Positions 7,258 to 16,475 of a stretch of 57,124 nt of DNA are shown here, one piece after another (position 1 is the first letter of the stretch; every line of letters starts with the position of its first letter). The notes under the pieces were generated by a model. The model ran no database searches, was not told the DNA's origin, and worked only from the letters and a program-made list of their open reading frames with translations. Made by a program: the position numbers and the translations under genes. The DNA is from Bacteroidota bacterium (GTDB lineage: Bacteria > Bacteroidota > Bacteroidia > 2-12-FULL-35-15), in contig JAFLBF010000003.1 in NCBI GenBank assembly GCA_017303895.1, positions 245,694 through 302,817 of the forward strand. Direction: 5' to 3'.

Positions 7258-8634
7258 GTGAAATTCTTTTCAATAAATAAAATTTATCAACGACTAATGG
7301 AGCAAGTAAGTATTGCTCCATTGGTCGTTTTTCGTATTATTTTTGGAGGGATGATGCTGGGAAGTATCATCCGGTTTTGGCTAAATGGTTGGATCGAGGA
7401 TCTTTATATAAAGCCGGTTTTCTTTTTCACCTATTATGGCTTTGAATGGGTAAAACCACTGGGAGAAACAGGTACATACCTTATTTTCATTGTAATGGCT
7501 TTGTCTGCATTGATGGTAATGATCGGCTTTAAGTATAGGCTTTCATCAATCGCTTTTTTTCTTACGTTTACTTATGTAGAATTGATCGACAAGACCAATT
7601 ACTTAAATCATTATTATTTTATTAGCATCGTAGCTTTTTTAATGATATTTCTACCTGCTGGAAGAAATTTTTCATTGGATGTGTATTTTGATCAACAGAA
7701 AAAATTAACACATATACCTCGTGTTTTTATTTTTACCATTCAACTTCAATTAGGAATAGTTTATTTTTTTGCCGGTGTAGCAAAACTTAACTATGATTGG
7801 TTGTTTGAGGCACAGCCTTTGAGGATTTGGTTGCAGCCGCATACAGATCTTCCTGTTTTAGGTTATTTCATGGATAAAATATGGATTGCCTATTTTTTTA
7901 GTTGGTTTGGTGCTATTTATGATCTTTCTATCCCGTTCTTTTTATCATTTAAAAAAACCAGAGGGTATGCTTATTTTTTTGTAATCGCTTTTCATGTTCT
8001 TACCAGAGTTCTATTTCAAATTGGGATGTTCCCATATATCATGATTCTGGCAACCTTGATCTTTTTCTCAGAGTCATTTCATGTAAAGTTGTTGGGTTAT
8101 ATTTCAAAGCCCTTTATTAGATCAAAAGAATTGATTCATTCAGAGGGCAGAGCATTTCACTTCGGTTCCCTATTTAAAAAAATGTTTTTGACATTCATTG
8201 CTATTCATTTTTTTATACAAATAATATTACCCTTCCGTTATGTGTTATATCCCGGAAAACTTTTTTGGACAGAACAGGGATTTCGTTTTTCCTGGAGAGT
8301 TATGTTGATGGAAAAAGCTGGAAAGGCATTTTTTTATGTGACAGACAAAAAAACAGGTAGAGTCGGTGAGACAATGATGGATAATGATTTAACCCCTAAT
8401 CAAGAAAAAATGATGTCCACGCAGCCTGATTTTATTCTACAATATGCACATCATTTAGAAAAAAAATACAAAGCAATGGGGATGGTTGATCCCAAAATTA
8501 CGGTTGACTGTTATGTGACCTTAAATGGAAGTGGCAGCCGTCCATATATTAATAAATATGTTGATCTAACTAAGATAAAGGATGGGTTTCATCATAAATG
8601 GTGGATATTGCCCTTTGAGGAGAGCGCTAATTAA
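7258..8634 (+). CDS. HTTM-domain membrane protein (vitamin K-dependent carboxylase-like)
   Basis: A 458-residue integral membrane protein with about eight hydrophobic segments in residues 18-330 and a soluble C-terminal part. It has the HTTM family signatures DKTNYLNHYY (111-120) and YFFAGVAKLNYDWL (169-182). By my alignment Lys176 matches the lysine that acts as base in animal gamma-glutamyl carboxylase. The start is GTG (7258-7260), 3 bases after the imelysin stop; an ATG at 7297 would remove 13 residues and is a possible alternative. In Bacteroidota these genes are commonly found between imelysin and a TonB receptor, but the substrate is unknown. Modification of cluster partners is an inference. 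Confidence 0.85.
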   Translation: MKFFSINKIYQRLMEQVSIAPLVVFRIIFGGMMLGSIIRFWLNGWIEDLYIKPVFFFTYYGFEWVKPLGETGTYLIFIVMALSALMVMIGFKYRLSSIAFFLTFTYVELIDKTNYLNHYYFISIVAFLMIFLPAGRNFSLDVYFDQQKKLTHIPRVFIFTIQLQLGIVYFFAGVAKLNYDWLFEAQPLRIWLQPHTDLPVLGYFMDKIWIAYFFSWFGAIYDLSIPFFLSFKKTRGYAYFFVIAFHVLTRVLFQIGMFPYIMILATLIFFSESFHVKLLGYISKPFIRSKELIHSEGRAFHFGSLFKKMFLTFIAIHFFIQIILPFRYVLYPGKLFWTEQGFRFSWRVMLMEKAGKAFFYVTDKKTGRVGETMMDNDLTPNQEKMMSTQPDFILQYAHHLEKKYKAMGMVDPKITVDCYVTLNGSGSRPYINKYVDLTKIKDGFHHKWWILPFEESAN

Positions 8635-8636
8635 TT

Positions 8637-10838
8637 ATGAATTTGAATAATTATTTTACTTTATATTTTATTTTATTGGCCTCCTTGTTATTTGGCCAAA
8701 AGGACACTGTTGTTTTAAAGTCAGATACCCTGAAGAGTGTTATTGTTGAAGCGCATAAAGAAAATGATTTTGGAGTTACTCGATTAAAACAAGTAGAAGG
8801 CACAGCCATTTATGCAGGAAAAAAAAATGAGGTCATTCTTTTAGCTGATGCGAATGCTAACTTGGCTGCTAATAATGCACGTCAGATATATAATAAAATT
8901 TCAGGATTAAATATTTGGGAAAGTGATGGCTCCGGAATACAATTAGGAATAGGTGGTCGTGGTTTGAACCCCAATAGGGTTTCTAATTTCAATACCAGGC
9001 AAAATGGATATGATATAAGTGCTGACGCATTAGGATATCCTGAAAGTTATTATACACCACCTTCTGAAGCGCTTGATCGTATTGAGGTAGTTCGTGGTGC
9101 AGCATCTCTTCAGTATGGAACTCAGTTTGGAGGCTTTATTAATTTTAAATTCAAACAGCCAAAGCCGGATCAGTTATTTCAAATAGAAGCTCGTCAAACT
9201 GCTGCATCTTTTGGATTTTTTAATTCTTATTTGTCGCTTGCTGGAGATAAAAAAAAATGGAGTTATTTTACTTTTTATCAATATAAAAAAGGCGATGGGT
9301 GGCGTATGAACTCCCGTTTTAATGCAAATACGGCTCATGCTTCTGTTGTTTACAGAGCTACTGATAAATTTAAAATAACAGCTGAATATACTTTTATGAA
9401 CTATTTGGCTCAACAGGCTGGTGGGCTCACTGATAATCAATTTAAAAAAGATCCTAAACAGAGCCACAGAAATAGAAATTGGTTTCGTGTGAATTGGAAT
9501 TTAGCGGCAATTGTTTTAGATTATGACATAAACGAAACCTCTAAGCTGAATATGAGGACATTTGGTTTACTAGCAGGCAGAGATGCTGTTGGTTTTTTAG
9601 GTGTGATCAATAGGACAGATCCGATGACAGAAAGAGATCTCTTGAAAGACGTTTATAAAAATATTGGTTCTGAACTTCGCTACATTAAACACTATGATTT
9701 TTTGAGGTCAGTGTCGGTTTTTTTAGCCGGAGCCAGATATTATAGAGGCAATACATATAGGAAACAAGGCTATGGAACCGATGGAGCTGATCCTGATTTT
9801 AATTATTTGAATCCTGATGATCTTGAACATTCCGATTATTATTTTCCTTCTGAAAATATTTCTTTGTTTACAGAAAATATTTTTAGAATAACTTCCAAAT
9901 TTAATATTACCCCAGGAGTGCGTTTTGAGTATATTTCTACCAGTTCAGATGGCTATTATAATGAACAGTATAAAGACTTGGCAGGCAACGTAATATATAA
10001 AGCTCAAATACAAGACAATAAAAGTAATTACAGACATTTTTTATTGGCAGGTTTAGGGATGGCCTATAAGTTCAACTCCTTTTTAGAGTTATATGCTAAC
10101 TTTTCTCAAAATTATAGATCCATTAACTTTAATGATATGCGTGTCGTCAATCCCAATATTAGGGTGGACCTTAATCTAAAAGATGAAACAGGCTATTCTG
10201 CAGATCTTGGATTTAGAGGTAGCTGGAAAAATATCCTAACATTTGACATAACTGCATTCTATTTAAAATATAATAACAGAATAGGGTCAGTACTGATGGT
10301 CGACTCATTTAGTTATATCCCTTATCGTTTTAGAACCAATATTTCAGATTCAAGGAATATTGGAGTCGAAGCATTCACAGAGCTAGATTTGTATAAGTTA
10401 ATTGCAGGTTCGCAAAGGAAAATAGGTATTACAGTTTTTGCGAACCTTTCATTTATCGATGCCAGATACATTGATTCTAAACAAAATGCTTACAAGAATA
10501 AGTTGGTTGAATACGTTCCTCAGCAAATAATAAGAACAGGAACTTCATTTATTTATAAAACATTCAAGTTTAGTCTTCAGTATTCAAAAACTTCTGAGCA
10601 ATTTTCTGATGCTACAAACGCGGAATATTCCTCCAATGCTGTTACGGGGCTAATACCAGAATATGATATTCTTGATTGCTCTATTGGATATTCTTATAAA
10701 TGGCTTAGCTTATCCGGTGGTGTTAATAATGTGATGAATAAAATGTATTTCACAAGGAGAGCTGACGGCTATCCCGGACCGGGCATAATACCTTCTGATG
10801 GTCGAAGTTTTTACATGACATTAGGGCTTAAATTATAA
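8637..10838 (+). CDS. TonB-dependent outer-membrane receptor (FecA-like)
   Basis: The 733-residue protein has a signal peptide (MNLNNYFTLYFILLASLLFG), a short extension, a plug domain (about 60-185; LDRIEVVRGAASLQYG and GGFINFKFK are conserved plug features) and a 22-strand type barrel ending in YMTLGLKL with the usual aromatic/hydrophobic C-terminus. There is no carboxypeptidase-like N-terminal repeat and no SusD partner, so it is an iron/siderophore-type rather than a polysaccharide receptor. It begins 2 bases after the HTTM stop, last in the cluster behind the dyad at 4899. The ligand (ferric citrate, haem or other) cannot be told. Confidence 0.93.
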   Translation: MNLNNYFTLYFILLASLLFGQKDTVVLKSDTLKSVIVEAHKENDFGVTRLKQVEGTAIYAGKKNEVILLADANANLAANNARQIYNKISGLNIWESDGSGIQLGIGGRGLNPNRVSNFNTRQNGYDISADALGYPESYYTPPSEALDRIEVVRGAASLQYGTQFGGFINFKFKQPKPDQLFQIEARQTAASFGFFNSYLSLAGDKKKWSYFTFYQYKKGDGWRMNSRFNANTAHASVVYRATDKFKITAEYTFMNYLAQQAGGLTDNQFKKDPKQSHRNRNWFRVNWNLAAIVLDYDINETSKLNMRTFGLLAGRDAVGFLGVINRTDPMTERDLLKDVYKNIGSELRYIKHYDFLRSVSVFLAGARYYRGNTYRKQGYGTDGADPDFNYLNPDDLEHSDYYFPSENISLFTENIFRITSKFNITPGVRFEYISTSSDGYYNEQYKDLAGNVIYKAQIQDNKSNYRHFLLAGLGMAYKFNSFLELYANFSQNYRSINFNDMRVVNPNIRVDLNLKDETGYSADLGFRGSWKNILTFDITAFYLKYNNRIGSVLMVDSFSYIPYRFRTNISDSRNIGVEAFTELDLYKLIAGSQRKIGITVFANLSFIDARYIDSKQNAYKNKLVEYVPQQIIRTGTSFIYKTFKFSLQYSKTSEQFSDATNAEYSSNAVTGLIPEYDILDCSIGYSYKWLSLSGGVNNVMNKMYFTRRADGYPGPGIIPSDGRSFYMTLGLKL

Positions 10839-10858
10839 GAAATTAGTAAATTCGGCAG

Positions 10859-11716
10859 ATGATCTTAATAGCCGATAGCGGTTCTACTAAAACAGACTGG
10901 CGTTTGATCGATGAACAGAAAAATATTCATCAGTTTCAAACGCAGGGACTTAATCCTTACTTTCTTTCAAGTGAGCTAATAGCTGAAATTGTTCAACATG
11001 AATTGATTTCTAAATTTCCAAATACGGTCAGTTTTTCTGCAACAACATTGTCGATCTATTTTTATGGAGCAGGTTGTAAAGTGGAAGACAAAAAGACGCT
11101 GGTAAAAGGTGCTTTATTGAAATTATTCCCTTCTGCAGAAGTGTATGTTGAATCAGATATGTTAGGCGCTGCAAGAGCATTGTGTGGAAGGTCGCCAGGA
11201 ATTGCTGCCATACTTGGCACAGGCTCGAATACCTGCTACTATGATGGTAATAAAATCGTGGAGAATAGAACATCAACGGGATTTATTTTAGGCGATGAAG
11301 GAAGCGGTGCGCATATCGGTAAAACATTTATACAGGCATTTTTGAACGATGAATTGCCGGAAGAATTAGCGATCCGTTTTCAAGATAGATTTAAATTGAA
11401 TAAGGATGAAATTATTGATGCGGTTTATAGAAAACCTTTACCGAATCGATTTTTAGCATCATTTAGCAAATTTGTTTATCAAAATCAAAAAGAAGAATAT
11501 ATCCTTCAGCTGCTGATCACTTGTTTTGAGCAATTTTTTGATAAACATGTCTGTAAATACAGTCGGCACAAACAGCTTCAGTTAAATTGTGTAGGTTCGG
11601 TAGCATTCTATTATAGTAACATTCTACGTGGAGTGGCCGATAAAAAAGGCGTTCTAATAGGAACGATCGTTGAATCACCTATATCGGCATTAACATTATA
11701 TCATTTGGGCGAATAG
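10859..11716 (+). CDS. BadF/BadG/BcrA/BcrD-family sugar kinase (GlcNAc/MurNAc kinase type)
   Basis: A 285-residue ASKHA-fold protein. The first phosphate loop is IADSGSTKTDWR (3-14), the second AAILGTGSNTCYYDG, and GDEGSGAHIG follows near 145. Bacteroidota members of this length include N-acetylglucosamine- and N-acetylmuramic-acid kinases used in cell-wall recycling. It starts 20 bases after the TonB receptor, so it may be read from the same mRNA, but its function points to amino sugars. It is thus the second amino-sugar-type kinase in the window. The exact substrate is open. Confidence 0.85.
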   Translation: MILIADSGSTKTDWRLIDEQKNIHQFQTQGLNPYFLSSELIAEIVQHELISKFPNTVSFSATTLSIYFYGAGCKVEDKKTLVKGALLKLFPSAEVYVESDMLGAARALCGRSPGIAAILGTGSNTCYYDGNKIVENRTSTGFILGDEGSGAHIGKTFIQAFLNDELPEELAIRFQDRFKLNKDEIIDAVYRKPLPNRFLASFSKFVYQNQKEEYILQLLITCFEQFFDKHVCKYSRHKQLQLNCVGSVAFYYSNILRGVADKKGVLIGTIVESPISALTLYHLGE

Positions 11717-11741
11717 GCTTATTTTTTTTCTAATTAATACT

Positions 11742-11749
11742 TATATTTG
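11742..11749 (+). promoter_or_regulatory. -7 box (TATATTTG) before the LpxD-like gene
   Basis: TATATTTG matches TAnnTTTG and lies 18 bases before the ATG at 11768. No TTG/TTTG is found at the expected 20-base distance, so this is a weaker call. Confidence 0.4.
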
Positions 11750-11767
11750 AAGCATATACTTTAAAAG

Positions 11768-12712
11768 ATGAAATTACCTTCTACTTATAAATTAAAAGAT
11801 ATTGCAGCTATTATTAACTGTGAATTTGATGGTAGTCCGGATCATGTGGTTACTGGTTTAAATGAGATCCACATGGTAGAGCCGGGAGATATTGTTTTTG
11901 TTGACCATCCAAAGTATTACGACAAGGCATTGAAATCAAAAGCGACAACGGTTATTATTAACAAAAAAGTGGAATGTCCGGAAGGAAAAGCCTTGATCAT
12001 TTCTGATGATCCTTTCAGAGATTATAATTTGTTGGTTCGTCATTTTTATCCGGTGAATTATTCTACAAAGCAGATCGCAGATACTGCAAAAGTAGGTGAA
12101 GGAACTATTTTGATGCCGGGTGTTTATCTGGGAAATAATGTAACGATCGGCAAGAACTGTGTGATCCATCCGAATGTTGTGATTTATGATGATTGCCATA
12201 TTGGAAACAATGTGATCATTCATGCCAATACCGTTATCGGAGCAGATGGATTTTATTATAAAAAACGTCCTCACATGTTTGATAAGATGATCTCCTGCGG
12301 AAGGGTGATCATTGAAGATGATGTAGAAATTGGGTCTGTGTGCGCTATTGATAAAGGCGTTTCAGGCGATACGATCATTGGTGCCGGTACAAAAATGGAT
12401 AATCATGTTCAAATTGCTCATGATGCTCATTTAGGAAAAATGTGTTTGGTAGCAGCTCATGTTGCAATTGCAGGTGTTGTTGTGGTAGAAGATGGTTGTA
12501 CCTTCTGGGGGCAATCAGGAGTGAGAAGTGATGTACATTTAGCAAAAGGAACTGTCGTATTAGCACAGGCAGGTATTGGTGGAGATACAGAGGAAGGTAA
12601 ATCTTATTTTGGTTCACCTGCTAGTGAGTCGCGTACAAAAATGCGCGAGTTGGCAGCATTAAAACGTTTGCCTGATCTATTAAGAAAGCTGGATAGTGAG
12701 GAGAATTCCTAA
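11768..12712 (+). CDS. LpxD-like UDP-3-O-acylglucosamine N-acyltransferase
   Basis: A 314-residue left-handed beta-helix acyltransferase of lipid A synthesis. The N-terminal uridine-binding domain is visible (YKLKDIAAIINCEF, then EPGDIVFVDHPKYYDKA). From about residue 105 runs of hexapeptide repeats follow (VGEGTILMPGVYLGNNVTIG). The conserved active-site-type His region appears as NHVQIAHDAHLG (about 217-228), and a helical C-terminus closes the trimer. It is somewhat shorter than E. coli LpxD (341 residues). Bacteroidota often carry more than one LpxD-like protein, so this could be a second copy or act on another UDP-sugar. Confidence 0.85.
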   Translation: MKLPSTYKLKDIAAIINCEFDGSPDHVVTGLNEIHMVEPGDIVFVDHPKYYDKALKSKATTVIINKKVECPEGKALIISDDPFRDYNLLVRHFYPVNYSTKQIADTAKVGEGTILMPGVYLGNNVTIGKNCVIHPNVVIYDDCHIGNNVIIHANTVIGADGFYYKKRPHMFDKMISCGRVIIEDDVEIGSVCAIDKGVSGDTIIGAGTKMDNHVQIAHDAHLGKMCLVAAHVAIAGVVVVEDGCTFWGQSGVRSDVHLAKGTVVLAQAGIGGDTEEGKSYFGSPASESRTKMRELAALKRLPDLLRKLDSEENS

Positions 12713-12751
12713 CCATCTAATCGGGTGTAATGATTGCTTTATCGAAAAGAT

Positions 12752-12783
12752 TTTATCTTTTCTGCAACATTGCTCTATATTTA
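12752..12783 (+). promoter_or_regulatory. Weak promoter candidate before the PP2C gene
   Basis: TTTA (12752-12755), 20 bases, TATATTTA (12776-12783), each one base off consensus. It overlaps a small AT-rich hairpin (GAAAAGAT/ATCTTTTC, 12744-12762) that might weakly end the LpxD transcript. Confidence 0.3.
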
Positions 12784-12798
12784 CAATTATTCTGATCT

Positions 12799-14019
12799 AT
12801 GGCCGATTCATCACATAAGAATTTATCGAAACGAATTAAGGATATCAAACTTAATTCGCTTTTGGAAGTTACCAAGGCCATTAACAATAATTTTTCTACC
12901 GACCAATTATTGGACATCTTCGAAGAAGTATTGTCCAAGCAGCTGAATATCGGAAAGCTTGTGTTGTTCAGTAACGATAATGGCTGGAAATGCATCTTGA
13001 AATATGGTGTAGGAAAGGAATACAATGAAATTGACGTTGAAAGAGATCTTCTTTCGATCACAGATATTGGGACGATAAATTTTTCTAAGAAAAATTTAAA
13101 TAAATCCTTCGAGATCGTTATTCCTGTTTTTCATAAATCACATCCGCTTGCTTATGTTTTGATAGGAGATTTGGAAGATAGAGTAGAGGTAAGTCCTGCA
13201 ATTAAACACTTGCCTTTTGTGCAAACGCTTACTAGTATTATCGTTGTTGCCATTGAAAATAAGAAATTGGCGAAAGAGAATATTCGTCAGGCTGCGATGA
13301 AAAAAGAGCTGGAACTGGCATCCGAAATGCAGTCTATGTTATTCCCTGATACCCTTCCTGTTGATAGTCGTTTAGAGGCTGACGCTTTTTATTTGCCTCA
13401 TCAGCAAGTTGGAGGGGATTATTACGATTTTGTATGGCTGAATGAAAATGAATGTGTGTTTTGTGTGGCAGATGTATCAGGTAAAGGAATTGCAGCAGCA
13501 CTTTTGATGTCTAATTTTCAAGCCAATCTTAGAGTGTTGTTAGAGCATACCTCTTCATTAACTGAACTGGTGAAAGAACTAAATGCGAAAGTGATGATAA
13601 ATGCTAAGGGAGAAAAGTTCATTACCTTATTTATAGCAAAATACAATGTGATCACCCGTACACTTACATACATAAATGCAGCCCACAATCCTCCATTGTT
13701 GGCTACTCCCAATTCAATTAGTACCTTAAAGATAGGTTGTACAGGACTAGGGATGTTTGATGAGATCCTAAAAATAAAAGAAGGGATCGTAAACATTTCC
13801 CCGGGTTCTACGATCGTATGTTATACGGATGGATTGGTTGAGCTGGAGAATAATAAAGGCGAAGAATTTGGAATGGATGGAATAAAGAAGATCATAAAGA
13901 GTCATCCATCAATATCTATTCATGAGCTGAATAAGAAAATAGTTGATGCTGCAATCGATTATAAAGAGTCTCGTCCATATATAGACGACATCGCCTTGTT
14001 TAGTGTGAAGGTTCACTAA
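12799..14019 (+). CDS. Cytoplasmic PP2C-type (SpoIIE/RsbU) phosphatase with GAF-like N-terminus
   Basis: The 406-residue protein has an N-terminal region (about 15-155) that reads like a degenerate GAF sensor: helix with STDQLLDIFEEVL, then strand-rich segments. A helical linker (155-180) leads to a SpoIIE-type phosphatase domain. Metal-binding motifs are complete: GGDYYDF (205-211), DVSGKG (225-230), YTDGLVE and YIDDIAL. Such phosphatases dephosphorylate anti-anti-sigma proteins in partner-switching pathways; the target here is unknown, and the SiaC homologue at 48 kb is one candidate. There is no membrane segment. The 3' end overlaps the convergent O-antigen ligase gene by 20 bases. Confidence 0.9.
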   Translation: MADSSHKNLSKRIKDIKLNSLLEVTKAINNNFSTDQLLDIFEEVLSKQLNIGKLVLFSNDNGWKCILKYGVGKEYNEIDVERDLLSITDIGTINFSKKNLNKSFEIVIPVFHKSHPLAYVLIGDLEDRVEVSPAIKHLPFVQTLTSIIVVAIENKKLAKENIRQAAMKKELELASEMQSMLFPDTLPVDSRLEADAFYLPHQQVGGDYYDFVWLNENECVFCVADVSGKGIAAALLMSNFQANLRVLLEHTSSLTELVKELNAKVMINAKGEKFITLFIAKYNVITRTLTYINAAHNPPLLATPNSISTLKIGCTGLGMFDEILKIKEGIVNISPGSTIVCYTDGLVELENNKGEEFGMDGIKKIIKSHPSISIHELNKKIVDAAIDYKESRPYIDDIALFSVKVH

Positions 14020-15445
14020 TTTTTTTCTCTTGATTTTTTTTATGGTGAACATCTATTGCAACGAGCATTGCAATGAATCCCCAGAATGGAACGGATGCTT
14101 TATCGGTGTCCAGGAAGTTGTTTAAGCCACCGTGTACAATATAAGTAATGAATCCTAATAGCGTCACAAGCACCAACTTCTTCAATTCATAATCCGAAAT
14201 AGTATAGTATAATCTAAATCCGGTGCTGAGTGTTATGAGAATGATAATAATAAATGTAACGGCCCCTAATACTCCCGATTCGCACAATGGTCCTATATAC
14301 TCACTATGAGCATTTCCTCGATCACCCATGTTTGTACTAATAATCGTTTTCTCATTGGAATGTTGGAAAGGTGCATATACAAAGCTATATGTTCCCGGTC
14401 CCCAGCCAAGAATAGGACGTTCTTCAAACATTCCAAATGCAGCACTCCACCTATTTAAACGTTCCAGGTTAGATGCATCAGTCGAAATGTTCGAAATTGA
14501 TTGAATATGTTTTTCAAAATCACGGGATGCATCTTGTCTGTTCTTTTCCAGTTTCATTATTATATCGGTTCTGTAGTATAAAAGAACTGCTGTAATGCAA
14601 GAAGCAAGAATAAGGATGTTTCTGAATTTTATTTTTAATAGCAGCACGATATATGCAAGTAATGCTATGATCAGACTTAACCATGCCGCTCGTGTATAGG
14701 AAAAGATTAGTGCGATGATGAATATGATCAGAAAAATGGTTGAAGCAAATTTGATGCTGGTTGAGTATTTTTTATTGAAACAAAAGAAGATAAGCACCGG
14801 TAAAAACATTGCCAACATCGCTCCATAAATAGTATGGTCATTATAAAAGGGAGACATTACATAGTTGGCTGTTTTTTCATCAAAGCCAAAGCCGGCATGC
14901 ATGTAAATGGTGTAAAAAATAACGATGGTAAATGGAATGATATACAGCCATATAAAACGTTTAATATTCTTGTATTCTTTGAATAGCTGTGTGCCTAGGA
15001 AATAAAAACTGATCACAAACCAAAGACGTGCTACCAAAAATTTAATGGATACAATAGGATATTCACTAGTAATTGTTGTGATAAGGATCCAGAGTAAGTT
15101 AAAATAGATAGCAATTGAAATAGGATGAACGAGTACTGAACGATCAAAATCGGCCGAATACAGCTGTTTCATTATGAAGATCAGCATAATGCCAAAGATG
15201 ATGGGTTCGGTAGGTAAACTAAGTCCTAAACCTCCATCCAGTTTTTGTAAGTTAATAGCAAGTGGAGTTAAAAACACTGTGAGTAGCATCAATTTGTCCA
15301 GCGAGAAGATGGCCAATAAAAGTATAACTACTGCTGCAGGCAATAAGTTGAGATAGTAAAACTCATAGAATGTACAGATGCCATTAATAAGTATAAACAA
15401 TATACTTATAGCATATAACCATTTTATGTTTTTCTCTTGTATCAA
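14000..15445 (-). CDS. O-antigen ligase / polymerase (Wzy_C family)
   Basis: A 481-residue membrane protein with about 12 hydrophobic segments. A long periplasmic loop (about 290-375) contains RLNRWSAAFGMFEERPILGW and GNAHSEYIGPLCESGVLG, the Wzy_C pattern shared by O-antigen ligases (WaaL) and polymerases. It transfers or polymerises polysaccharide at the periplasmic face. The start is TTG (15443-15445), one base after the stop of the chain-length gene; no ATG occurs before codon 51, inside the membrane domain, so TTG is preferred. Last gene of a minus-strand polysaccharide cluster. Ligase versus polymerase cannot be settled by sequence. Confidence 0.88.
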   Translation of the reverse strand: MIQEKNIKWLYAISILFILINGICTFYEFYYLNLLPAAVVILLLAIFSLDKLMLLTVFLTPLAINLQKLDGGLGLSLPTEPIIFGIMLIFIMKQLYSADFDRSVLVHPISIAIYFNLLWILITTITSEYPIVSIKFLVARLWFVISFYFLGTQLFKEYKNIKRFIWLYIIPFTIVIFYTIYMHAGFGFDEKTANYVMSPFYNDHTIYGAMLAMFLPVLIFFCFNKKYSTSIKFASTIFLIIFIIALIFSYTRAAWLSLIIALLAYIVLLLKIKFRNILILASCITAVLLYYRTDIIMKLEKNRQDASRDFEKHIQSISNISTDASNLERLNRWSAAFGMFEERPILGWGPGTYSFVYAPFQHSNEKTIISTNMGDRGNAHSEYIGPLCESGVLGAVTFIIIILITLSTGFRLYYTISDYELKKLVLVTLLGFITYIVHGGLNNFLDTDKASVPFWGFIAMLVAIDVHHKKNQEKKISEPSH

Positions 15446-15446
15446 C

Positions 15447-16376
15447 TTAAGCGATTTTGTTTTTGTTGTTAAGGATCAAAACGATGATCAACAAGAGGAA
15501 ATTGGTCGATATGGTTGAAATTGAGACAATCAACCAACGGATAGGGTACGATTTTTTGTCGGCAACGCTAGGAGGAGATACAACATAGGTGTATGTAAAC
15601 TCTTTGTTAAGCTCTTTTAATACATTGTCATACTCCGTTCGTGTTGCTCCATAACTTTTGATCACGTCATCGTAAACCTTTTTCATCTGATAATATTCTC
15701 CGCCTTTTTCTTCAAGGTTCTTCATTAAGCTATTGGTGTTTGCATTGCCACCTTTCAGGTAAGCTTTAGAAACTTCTTTTGCCTGATCATCATAATCAAG
15801 GATCTGATATTTTGTACGTAATTCTTGAAGTCCTTTGTTTAAAGAGTCTAATTGTGAACTTTTCAACTTGAGTTGTTTTTCAAGAACGATGGCTACTTCC
15901 TTTGCTTTTTCTTTATGTAATGAACTGATTTTTTTGTTTAGTTGAGAAATAATCTCGTTTACCATATCGCAAGCTAATTTAGGATCAGTATCAGTTACTT
16001 TTATGTCAACTGATTCGAATTCTGTTTTAGAAACAGAAACAAAGCTGTTGTAGATACCAATTAACTTAGCATTAGCTTCCGATTCAGATGCATTTATGCC
16101 ATAATGTTCAAATAGATTAAATTTTTGAACAATTGCGTCTCTAATTTGGCTGGATTGTAATACCTGTAATATCTGCTCCGTTTTACTTTCCTCGCTGAAC
16201 GGTAAAACATTCGCTGGATAAACAGTTGCAAATGATTTGAAACGAGGTTTAATGAACCATTCGCTCGAAAATAATGCAGAAAGAAGTATAGCAGAAATGG
16301 TAATAACAATAAAGTGAACCTTCCACTTTAAAATAAGTTTAACCAAATAAAAACTGTTTTTTGTGTACTCTTCCAT
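15447..16376 (-). CDS. Wzz-type chain-length determinant, second copy
   Basis: A polysaccharide co-polymerase of about 310 residues: cytoplasmic N-terminus, membrane helix near 18-40, a long periplasmic coiled-coil, and a second membrane helix at the C-terminus preceded by KKSYPIRWLI, the usual proline-containing motif. It has no C-terminal tyrosine kinase. I chose the ATG at 16374-16376; an in-frame TTG at 16436 lies inside an intercistronic hairpin and would add 20 residues. It is clearly paralogous to the gene just upstream (similar EQILQVLQSSQIRDAIVQKF and HYGI segments), so two different Wzz proteins are made in tandem. Confidence 0.85.
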   Translation of the reverse strand: MEEYTKNSFYLVKLILKWKVHFIVITISAILLSALFSSEWFIKPRFKSFATVYPANVLPFSEESKTEQILQVLQSSQIRDAIVQKFNLFEHYGINASESEANAKLIGIYNSFVSVSKTEFESVDIKVTDTDPKLACDMVNEIISQLNKKISSLHKEKAKEVAIVLEKQLKLKSSQLDSLNKGLQELRTKYQILDYDDQAKEVSKAYLKGGNANTNSLMKNLEEKGGEYYQMKKVYDDVIKSYGATRTEYDNVLKELNKEFTYTYVVSPPSVADKKSYPIRWLIVSISTISTNFLLLIIVLILNNKNKIA

Positions 16377-16426
16377 TGGTATGGGTTTTATGTGTAGTGT
16401 TTTTTTTGTGTATTCAGTAAGTGTCT

Positions 16427-16465
16427 CAACTATCAAATTTCTACTTTCGGGGCTATTGATAGTTG
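16427..16465 (-). other. Intercistronic hairpin between the two wzz-type genes
   Basis: A perfect 10-bp inverted repeat, CAACTATCAA (16427-16436) and TTGATAGTTG (16456-16465), with a 19-nt loop. No U-run follows on the minus strand, so it is more likely an RNA processing or stability element than a terminator. Confidence 0.5.
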
Positions 16466-16475
16466 GGTTATCTGT

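Noticed and set aside
12744..12762. GAAAAGAT/ATCTTTTC hairpin as a terminator for the LpxD gene
   Set aside because: It is AT-only apart from two pairs, and it has no T-run; at most a weak effect.
14000..14019. Twenty-base overlap of PP2C and O-antigen ligase as a frameshift artefact
   Set aside because: Both C-termini are plausible (VDDIAL-type end and ligase end) and tail-to-tail overlaps are common; no frame break is seen.
16377..16436. TTG start of the second wzz-type gene
   Set aside because: It lies within an intercistronic hairpin arm, and the ATG at 16376 gives a normal Wzz N-terminus.
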